Positions 59,401-64,000 of a stretch of DNA of 64,000 nucleotides are shown here, in pieces; position 1 is the stretch's first letter; every line of letters starts with the position of its first letter. The notes beneath the pieces are model-generated. The model had not been told where the DNA came from. It did no database searches and was given only the letters and a program-made list of their open reading frames with translations. The stretch covers positions 434,001 through 498,000 of the forward strand of contig NZ_JABBEA010000001.1 in assembly GCF_012912005.1 (NCBI RefSeq), written 5' to 3'. Origin of the DNA: Paenibacillus sp. SZ31. GTDB taxonomy: Bacteria > Bacillota > Bacilli > Paenibacillales > Paenibacillaceae. Position numbers and translations under genes: made by a program.

Positions 59401-59458
59401 TACCAATTACGATAAGAACTCTTTTTTTTAAAAGGTTCATCTTTCTTGCATGTAACAT
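56402..59458 (-). CDS. SLH-domain surface protein with MBG repeats
   Basis: About 1,018 residues, exported and held on the wall. Signal peptide 1-34 (VLIVIGILLIAFAMSESSLA). N-terminal domain about 40-190 (QSFTAGKTGWMYDVDVFLAQ), Ig-like domain about 200-290, then two nearly identical 80-residue MBG repeats (ATREYGTSNPVFTG; ATREYGTNNPVFTG) and a third divergent one to about 530. Ser/Thr/Gly-rich linker near 630-655. Three C-terminal SLH motifs (FVDMQNHWAKSDIELLAA, FSDVDGKWYEADVIAAEQ, LTDVESISSWAEDSINQA) bind pyruvylated wall polymer. ATG 59458 lies 10 nt after AAGGAAG. Base composition is more AT-rich than neighbours; it is the only gene of the tRNA-flanked islet. Confidence 0.9.
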   Translation of the reverse strand: MLHARKMNLLKKRVLIVIGILLIAFAMSESSLASSVDPIDQTTDTDNTIPDSHGGSKGVGQSFTAGKTGWMYDVDVFLAQSSAAEREISLTIHEGADINGTVLGVAKVSSSIVPVFPGGWVRFNFDEGIYVESNKEYSMMMETTNNDPNQVNQVTWRIYTPSAYTGGTPYYFGHWNNFNFDFAFRTYVASQQRDYSTILQLDQLTTTYGDTEEIRATLLDFQNQAVSNKRITFSLDGTVLGSSDTNGNGEAVFSYSVNTGIGDHILTALFDGDPTHLASIGSAMMTVDKRPLVVTANNATREYGTSNPVFTGAITGALSLDGMTATYATSADQASDAGNYAIEATLVDPNNKLGNYEVTKTAGSLSVTKASLSVTADGATREYGTNNPVFTGTVSGGFSSDGITATYATSADQASDVGNYAIEGSLVDPNNKLGNYEVTKTAGSLSVTKAPLTVTAHPISRWVNNGNPTLTGVVTGVLNNDDISVKYVTLAEQSSPIGNYTIETEIIDPNQRVGNYEVTSNTAKLIVYDIPKLTYATNDTASSVIGPLGLPATDEEGKSIQWVSSNNQLVDGATGYVQRPSYTEGNKSVTLKATTTADGATYEAIYPLIIIASSNTSPGTIPVISSESSPGTSSETSSGTSSGVSYYIETVLANGKQRVELKLDDLKKGFATIKSDSEFAEFIISKETLTHLTAISPSMKLQFITLKDEITIPIQEMAIAGDTHDLTIKIGRTDTTTEFVEVKKSLGANVWSGPVVFNVNRLDDQGRNSEISAFTAYVERKIELDGQESDFATVVFWDEEKQLFTFVPAQFINENGKVTAIVKSMRNGYFFVMDRRVSFVDMQNHWAKSDIELLAAKFIVKGRSEMNFDPNGMLTRAETAALLVRALGIPLNNTEFNFSDVDGKWYEADVIAAEQAGLIKGYSDGTFRPNNRVTREELAVMLTRAITNANPSLQKDNGVLALTDVESISSWAEDSINQALSLGIIKGDQQGNFKPQSEATRAEMVTLLSRMLKLLNFI
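58135..58610. repeat. Tandem 240-bp repeats encoding MBG domains
   Basis: Two consecutive 240-bp units at about 58135-58374 and 58375-58614, coding for nearly identical 80-residue segments. Points to recent tandem duplication inside the SLH protein gene. Confidence 0.8.
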
Positions 59459-59479
59459 GGTTGCAACGCTTCCTTCCAT

Positions 59480-59950
59480 TTTAATTTAGTATGTAATGGG
59501 AATGCTCTTATCTTGAAAATAAAAACGCACATAACTGTTAACATTATAATACACCATAATCTTTTCACTACTAGAATTAATCTATAAAAAAATTCAAAAT
59601 GAACTTGATTTTTACTTCTACAAATTTCTATAACCTATTATGCATAGATGCGAGATATGCAAGGTTCTTCGCCCCTAGTAATTTCCCCCTATAAAACACA
59701 ATCAAATGTTTTAACGACAAAAAAGCTATAAATCACCAAATGAGGTTCACAGCTTATTAGCTTCATATATAAAAAAAGTTGTAGCTTAAACATTTGAATA
59801 ATAATGTGGTATTACTGATCGTGGTGGGAGAGAGTAAATGCGATCCAAAACATGGAGTAGATGAACTTAGCCACTTCACGCGTACTCAAACTACCTTTAT
59901 ACATGTGAGTGATCGCCTCAGCTTGATGAGTATATATTCCGATTAATAAA
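59480..59950. other. AT-rich non-coding stretch
   Basis: About 470 bp upstream of the SLH gene. It must hold that gene's promoter. No open frame with an RBS, no tRNA and no integrase remnant could be recognised. Confidence 0.6.
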
Positions 59951-59954
59951 GCAA

Positions 59955-59983
59955 TAAAAAACCCTTGCTCCGCAAGGGTTTTC
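59955..59983 (-). terminator. Intrinsic terminator after tRNA-Ala
   Basis: AAAACCCTTGC-GGA-GCAAGGGTTTTTT on the minus strand, about 20 bp past the tRNA 3' end. Confidence 0.92.
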
Positions 59984-60000
59984 ATCATTTTAAGTTTGTA

Positions 60001-60073
60001 TGGAGCCTAGGGGGATCGAACCCCTGACCTCATCGCTGCCAGCGATGCGCTCTCCCAGCTGAGCTAAGGCCCC
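60001..60073 (-). tRNA. tRNA-Ala (anticodon GGC)
   Basis: 73 nt. Acceptor GGGGCCT/AGGCTCC with the G3:U70 pair that marks alanine, discriminator A, D arm GCTCAGCTGGGAGAGC, anticodon arm CATCG-CTGGCAG-CGATG reading GGC, T arm GGGGTTCGATCCCC. CCA not encoded. Its 3' 42 nt are repeated at 56273-56314. Confidence 0.97.
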
Positions 60074-60258
60074 AGGATATGAAATGAATAACTTGTTCAG
60101 CACTGCTACGTTCCGCAGGCGACTCCTATATCATATAAAATCAAGCTTTCGCTGTCAATCAATTTTTCATGATCCAAAGTGATTGGAGAAGAACAACCGA
60201 TTTCACTGGCACACACGGACTGGAACCCCAGACTGCTCTTCTCCCCTTACCCACTTCA

Positions 60259-60726
60259 CTAATCCTCCAGATCGTCTTTGGACAACAGGGATTTTAGTTC
60301 TTTCATGAACATATTGATGTCTTTGAACTGGCGATACACGGAAGCGAAGCGTACATATGCCACTTCATCGACTGGAAACAGCTGTTCCATCAATAGCTCA
60401 CCAATCTGGCGACTCTCGACTTCAGCATCAGCTGTATTACGCAAAGACTTCTCTACCTCAGATACCATCATCTCCAGCGTCTCTACAGAGACTGGGCGTT
60501 TCTCACAGGCACGAATAAGCCCACGGAGAATCTTGTCCCGACTGAACTCTTCCCGGCTGCCATCTTTCTTAATAACGATCAGCGGTGTTTCCTCAATCAT
60601 CTCAAACGTTGTAAATCTTCTGGCGCACTGCTCACATTCACGACGGCGACGAATCGACTTCGATTCATTAGCTGGCCTTGAATCAAGGACTTTGGTGCCC
60701 AGAAAAGCGCAATAAGGACATTTCAA
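60259..60726 (-). CDS. nrdR: Transcriptional repressor NrdR
   Basis: 155-residue repressor of ribonucleotide reductase genes. Zinc ribbon C3-x2-C6 (MKCPYCAF) and CEQC (about 31-34), then RRFTTFE and the ATP-cone domain ([29 protein letters not shown]). Binds NrdR boxes when charged with ATP/dATP. Starts at TTG with GGAAG upstream. Lies in the same neighbourhood as mutM-ytaF-coaE, as in other Bacillales, but separated here by a SASP gene and a transglycosylase. Confidence 0.97.
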   Translation of the reverse strand: MKCPYCAFLGTKVLDSRPANESKSIRRRRECEQCARRFTTFEMIEETPLIVIKKDGSREEFSRDKILRGLIRACEKRPVSVETLEMMVSEVEKSLRNTADAEVESRQIGELLMEQLFPVDEVAYVRFASVYRQFKDINMFMKELKSLLSKDDLED

Positions 60727-60842
60727 ATCAGATCACTTCCCACGTTTTACTTTTTACCACATATTCCCTGTACTCATTTTGTAATGAAAAACGCATTGCC
60801 GACACATAATACTTTTACCAACCCGCGAGGAGGTGAACAGCA

Positions 60843-61064
60843 ATGGCACAAAGCAACGGTAACTCCAACAACTTGGTGGTAACTAAAGCTTCCGCAGCCC
60901 TCGAACAACTGAAATACGAAGTTGCTCAAGAACTCGGAATCAGCATCCCACAAGACGGATACCAAGGTAACATGACTTCTTACGAGAACGGTTCGATCGG
61001 TGGATACATCACGAAGCGTCTGGTAACAATTGCAGAACAGCAATTGGCAGGTCAATACCAATAA
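60843..61064 (+). CDS. Small acid-soluble spore protein, alpha/beta type
   Basis: 73-residue DNA-binding protein that coats and protects spore DNA. ALEQLKYEVAQELGI contains the GPR protease cleavage region (E-x-A-x-E-like) and GGYITKRLVTIAEQQL is the conserved C-terminal DNA-binding helix. The ATG follows GAGGAGGTGAACAGCA, a very strong RBS, fitting high forespore expression under sigma-G. Shows that the host forms endospores. Confidence 0.97.
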   Translation: MAQSNGNSNNLVVTKASAALEQLKYEVAQELGISIPQDGYQGNMTSYENGSIGGYITKRLVTIAEQQLAGQYQ

Positions 61065-61092
61065 TATCTGCATCGTAATACGCTACACAGAG

Positions 61093-61140
61093 GAGCATGG
61101 AGCGGCCGGTGAACAACCGGCCTGCTCTGTGCTTCTACTT
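61093..61140 (+). terminator. Intrinsic terminator after SASP gene
   Basis: GGCCGGT-GAACA-ACCGGCC with outer GAGC/GCTC pairing, followed by a moderate T-rich stretch. Confidence 0.75.
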
Positions 61141-61146
61141 ATATAC

Positions 61147-61710
61147 TTAGAACGTATTATAGATCTTTACATACTGATTATAATAGTAAATGACCCTTTG
61201 TACATAGTGACGCGTCTCACCAAACGGAATATCTTTCACCGTATCGAATGAGCCATCCCATACACCATCTCTAAGCCAACTGTTCACTTTACCTGGACCC
61301 GCATTATAGGCAGCGATCATAACGGCTTCATTGCCATCGAATTGATCGGACAAATTCCGCAGATACCATGTACCTAATTGAATATTTCGTTCTGGCTCGT
61401 GCTTCAATTCCTCCAGTGAAGTGTGAGGAATTTTGGCTTGTTCCAATATCCAGTTCGCCGTGTCCGGCATCAGTTGCATGAGCCCAATGGCACCTCGTTT
61501 GGATTCCTTGCTTGTCTTGAAATTGGTCTCCACCTTGATAATGGAAGCAATCAGAAACGGATCAACCTCGTAGCTCTGAGATTGGGCACGAATCTCTTCC
61601 TTATAATGAATCGGATAGAACCATGCCATCCAGTTTGTATTCAGAAATAGCACGAGTACAAAGGACACAAACATCAACAGCAGTACACGTTTCTTGCGTA
61701 ATATTTTCAT
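61147..61710 (-). CDS. Lytic transglycosylase, Slt type
   Basis: 187-residue membrane-anchored murein transglycosylase that cuts glycan strands to 1,6-anhydroMurNAc. N-terminal anchor VLLLMFVSFVLVLFLNTNWMAW (residues about 8-30), then Slt motifs: catalytic Glu in SKESKRGAIGLMQLMP (preceded by IKVETNFKTS), and VMIAAYNAGPGKVNSWL. The start overlaps the coaE stop by 4 nt (ATGA), so it is translationally coupled. Confidence 0.94.
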   Translation of the reverse strand: MKILRKKRVLLLMFVSFVLVLFLNTNWMAWFYPIHYKEEIRAQSQSYEVDPFLIASIIKVETNFKTSKESKRGAIGLMQLMPDTANWILEQAKIPHTSLEELKHEPERNIQLGTWYLRNLSDQFDGNEAVMIAAYNAGPGKVNSWLRDGVWDGSFDTVKDIPFGETRHYVQRVIYYYNQYVKIYNTF

Positions 61711-62303
61711 AACAAACCCTTACGCTGTAGAAATGAGTCAATTTGCTGCTCCGTCTCTGACCATATGTTGCTGTTATCGATGACAATGTCTGCAAGCTGC
61801 TTTTTGCGCTCAATATCCATCTGTACATCCATCCGGGCCTCAGCCTGTGCCGCAGTCATTCCATCCCGACTCATCAAGCGATCTCGTTGGACCGACCTGG
61901 GAACATATACAACCATGACTTCCTCGAAACCATCTTCCAGACCCGATTCGTACAACAAAGGAATATCAGATACCACAAGTTTATCCGGATGTTGCAACGC
62001 GTATGCGGCAGCCCGTTCACGCATCTCTCTACGGATCGCCGGGTGTGTGATAGCCTCCAATGCCTTTCGTTCCTCTGGTTGTTGAAAAACAATACTTCCA
62101 AGCTTTTTCCGATCCAGTGTTCCATCTTCGTTCAGTATGGCTTGTCCGAACCGCTCAACAGCGGCGGCCAACACGGGATGCCCGGGCATCATAACTTCCC
62201 GGGCAATAACGTCTGCATCGATGAGCAACGCTCCCTTACTGGCGAGATAGGCGGAAACACTGCTTTTGCCTGTCGCGATCCCGCCGGTTAAGCCTATATT
62301 CAT
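61707..62303 (-). CDS. coaE: Dephospho-CoA kinase
   Basis: 198-residue P-loop kinase catalysing the last step of coenzyme A synthesis. Walker A MNIGLTGGIATGKSSV, DADVIAREVM, HPAIRREM and LVVSDIPLLYESGLEDGFEEVMVVYV are conserved. Begins 9 bp after the ytaF stop with GAGGTG as RBS overlapping it. Confidence 0.97.
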   Translation of the reverse strand: MNIGLTGGIATGKSSVSAYLASKGALLIDADVIAREVMMPGHPVLAAAVERFGQAILNEDGTLDRKKLGSIVFQQPEERKALEAITHPAIRREMRERAAAYALQHPDKLVVSDIPLLYESGLEDGFEEVMVVYVPRSVQRDRLMSRDGMTAAQAEARMDVQMDIERKKQLADIVIDNSNIWSETEQQIDSFLQRKGLL

Positions 62304-62312
62304 CGTTTCACC

Positions 62313-63086
62313 TCATAACAGCTTCATTATTCCCATAATCATTAACAATAGTGCTGGCAATACAGACAGTCTTCGCATCCAGCGCAGAGCTGAGAAACGC
62401 AGTCCAACCTTCATGCCGAGTGACAGAAACGCCCCACTAAACAGTGCAATAATGAGTGCCGTCCATAGTGTAGGAAATCCCAAAAGTGCCGCTCCCAATC
62501 CTGCCCCAAACGCATCCAGAGACAGTGCAATACCAAGCCACATCGCTTCCTGGGCAGATATGCTCCCTGAGTTATCCATATCCGCCTTGGAGGGACTGCG
62601 AAGGATCTGAATGACGACCCCCAGCTTACGCAGCTCCAGTGTAAATACCATTCGTTCCAACGAGCCACCAGACGCCGATTGCTCCAGATCCAGCGCAAGC
62701 ACCTGATTTCTACCCTTTGAATCCGACAGCGTCTCTTGTGTTTCTCCAACTCCAGTTACCTTGGTTTCCGTTCCCTCATTCGTTCTAGTGTCTGTTTCCA
62801 GCTGTTCTTTGCCTTGCTTTCGAATAAGTTGCAACAGTGACCATGCACCTATACCTATCAATATAACGGCTCCCACAATCGAAGCGATATCCGGTGACAC
62901 CACATGGGACAACAGCACACCTACTTGCATCGACAAGGCAATAACCAATCCCGAACAGATCGAAATAACAGCGATAGATAACAGGGGAATCTTAGTCCTC
63001 CGTAACCCATATGTAATCCCGACTCCAAAACCATCTAAACTAAGCGCCAAAGCAAGCGCCAGCAATGAAATAAAATGATGCAGCAC
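62313..63086 (-). CDS. ytaF: Sporulation membrane protein YtaF (MntP-like)
   Basis: 257-residue membrane protein with two MntP-type halves, each with a D-x-x-x-x-G pattern: LALALSLDGFGVGITYGLR and GIALSLDAFGAGLGAALLG. The halves are joined by a polar loop (about 95-150: KQGKEQLETDTRTNEGTETK...). The pair of intramembrane Asp suggests divalent cation transport; in B. subtilis it is known as a sporulation gene. Starts at GTG after GAGGAGG. Confidence 0.93.
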   Translation of the reverse strand: MLHHFISLLALALALSLDGFGVGITYGLRRTKIPLLSIAVISICSGLVIALSMQVGVLLSHVVSPDIASIVGAVILIGIGAWSLLQLIRKQGKEQLETDTRTNEGTETKVTGVGETQETLSDSKGRNQVLALDLEQSASGGSLERMVFTLELRKLGVVIQILRSPSKADMDNSGSISAQEAMWLGIALSLDAFGAGLGAALLGFPTLWTALIIALFSGAFLSLGMKVGLRFSALRWMRRLSVLPALLLMIMGIMKLL

Positions 63087-63218
63087 CCCGGATTCCTCCT
63101 CTGTGCGGTACTCGTGCCAACTGAAGATGCCAGTATGGGTATACGCCCGCTTATTTCTGCCATATCAGTATATGGAGGGAGGAATCCAAGGGTGCTATGA
63201 TTTCATCATTTCGTTCAT

Positions 63219-64000
63219 TCAGTTCATGTTCAGCGGCTGACAGTTCGGACAAAAATGCGTACCACGGCCACCAACCACCGTTTTTTCGATTAACGTACCA
63301 CATGTTGCACAAGGTTCCGATTTGCGTCCATAGATTTTCAGTTGATGCTGGAACATGCCCATCTCACCCTGTCCATTCACATAGGATTTGATGGAAGATC
63401 CGCCTGCATTCACTGCATCTTGCAACGTAGCCACAATCGCTTCATGAAGCACCGTTAACTGAGCTTCGGTCAGTGTCTTGGCGATGGTCTCGGGATGGAT
63501 ACCTGCGCGAAATAGAGCCTCGTCCACATAAATATTCCCGATGCCGACCACATATGCCTGATTTAACAGTACAGCTTTGATTTTAGTTGTCCGCTTGCCA
63601 ACTGCCTCACGGAATGCAGTTACCGTAAAGGCCGGATCAAGCGGCTCCAGTCCCAGCTTCAGCAAAGGTTTCGATACCAGTTCCTCACCTGCATTGAACA
63701 GGTGCATCGTACCGAACTGGCGCACATCCTTATAACGTAATTCCGTACCATCATTAAAATGGAAGATCACATGGGTATGCTTCTCCACATCTTCATGCTG
63801 CTCGTACACACCGTATCTTCCTTCCATCCGCAGATGGGAGACAAGCACAAGCCCGTCCAGCAAAATACGCAAAAACTTGCCTCGGCGCTCCACCCCAATT
63901 ACGGTATGTCCCGCGAGTTCCAGTGCAAATGCATCTATGTCGTCCGGCCGCTGAATAATCCGCGGCAAGCTAACGGTAACATGATCAATGGTCTTGCCTA
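63219..64000 (-). CDS. mutM: Formamidopyrimidine-DNA glycosylase, N-terminus beyond window
   Basis: Base-excision repair glycosylase/AP lyase for 8-oxoguanine. The frame runs past the window edge without a start; the visible part begins at about residue 20 (TIDHVTVSLPRIIQRP), so the catalytic Pro2/Glu3 are not seen. Present: the conserved Lys in RRGKFLRILL, HLRMEGRY, the helix-two-turn-helix NQAYVVGIGNIYVDEALF, and the zinc finger CATC...CPNC at the C-terminus. First gene in the visible mutM-ytaF-coaE-transglycosylase run. Confidence 0.96.
   Translation of the reverse strand, partial: GKTIDHVTVSLPRIIQRPDDIDAFALELAGHTVIGVERRGKFLRILLDGLVLVSHLRMEGRYGVYEQHEDVEKHTHVIFHFNDGTELRYKDVRQFGTMHLFNAGEELVSKPLLKLGLEPLDPAFTVTAFREAVGKRTTKIKAVLLNQAYVVGIGNIYVDEALFRAGIHPETIAKTLTEAQLTVLHEAIVATLQDAVNAGGSSIKSYVNGQGEMGMFQHQLKIYGRKSEPCATCGTLIEKTVVGGRGTHFCPNCQPLNMN

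Larger units (their letters stand above)
56315..59998. mobile_element. Putative genomic islet in tRNA-Ala
   Basis: 3.7-kb AT-rich segment between direct repeats formed by the 3' end of tRNA-Ala. It holds one SLH surface-protein gene and about 0.5 kb of AT-rich non-coding DNA. No integrase, excisionase or transposase is visible, so it would be a non-autonomous or decayed insertion. Its own hairpin terminator (59955) now ends the intact tRNA. Confidence 0.55.

Noticed and set aside
59480..59998. Integrase gene for the tRNA-Ala islet
   Set aside because: No open frame of useful length or R-H-R-Y-type segment is visible on either strand.

Overview
The window looks like a chromosomal segment of a Paenibacillus-type, spore-forming Firmicute. 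The main signs are strong AGGAGG-type ribosome binding sites with frequent TTG and GTG starts, a small acid-soluble spore protein, and the mutM-ytaF-coaE...nrdR block typical of Bacillales. A giant collagen-like (probably spore-surface) protein, an SLH-domain surface protein, an IIABC fructose PTS operon and several Fur boxes point the same way. The species cannot be fixed from the sequence alone.

Layout. 1-8.3 kb holds mostly single minus-strand housekeeping genes: aldo/keto reductase, HesB-like and DUF1450 proteins, a LysM/M14 peptidase, glutamate racemase, YtxH, a DUF4261/DUF86 pair, a 36-residue membrane peptide and a stand-alone holin. 8.7-17 kb holds a two-HTH protein, glycerol-1-phosphate dehydrogenase, tRNA-Leu(CAG), a Gfo/Idh oxidoreductase, DoxX, a Cache-GGDEF diguanylate cyclase, a spermidine-synthase-like protein and a LysR regulator. 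17-24 kb holds a MerR/SDR divergent pair with an operator in each promoter, an acid-sugar operon (GarR-like dehydrogenase, DUF1537 kinase, GntP permease, divergent GntR regulator) and an oxalate-decarboxylase-like bicupin. 25-29 kb is fruR-fruK-fruA. 32.2-39.2 kb is one collagen-like gene of about 2,346 codons, followed upstream by an epimerase/TetR pair.

41-51 kb is an iron region. It has an AraC remnant, a FhuF-type reductase, two siderophore-binding lipoproteins, two AraC regulators joined to substrate-binding domains, and a Fur-box ferredoxin-NADP reductase, but no permease or ATPase. The most unusual object is here (45209-47269): an AraC gene has no stop codon and reads in frame through the promoter, Fur box, RBS and start of a downstream siderophore-binding lipoprotein. 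A MarR/nitroreductase/quinol-monooxygenase operon at 47.6-49.2 kb is preceded by four inverted repeats spaced exactly 15 bp apart.

51-56 kb holds a berberine-bridge-type oxidase, ogt, a luciferase-like monooxygenase and a divergent MocR regulator. 56.27-60.07 kb is bounded by a 44-bp exact direct repeat. One copy is the 3' part of an intact tRNA-Ala(GGC) and the other is an orphan fragment that starts at the anticodon loop. The AT-rich segment between carries only an SLH/MBG surface protein, so it looks like a small genomic islet in a tRNA attachment site with no integrase left. The window ends in nrdR, a SASP gene, a lytic transglycosylase, coaE, ytaF and a mutM cut by the edge.
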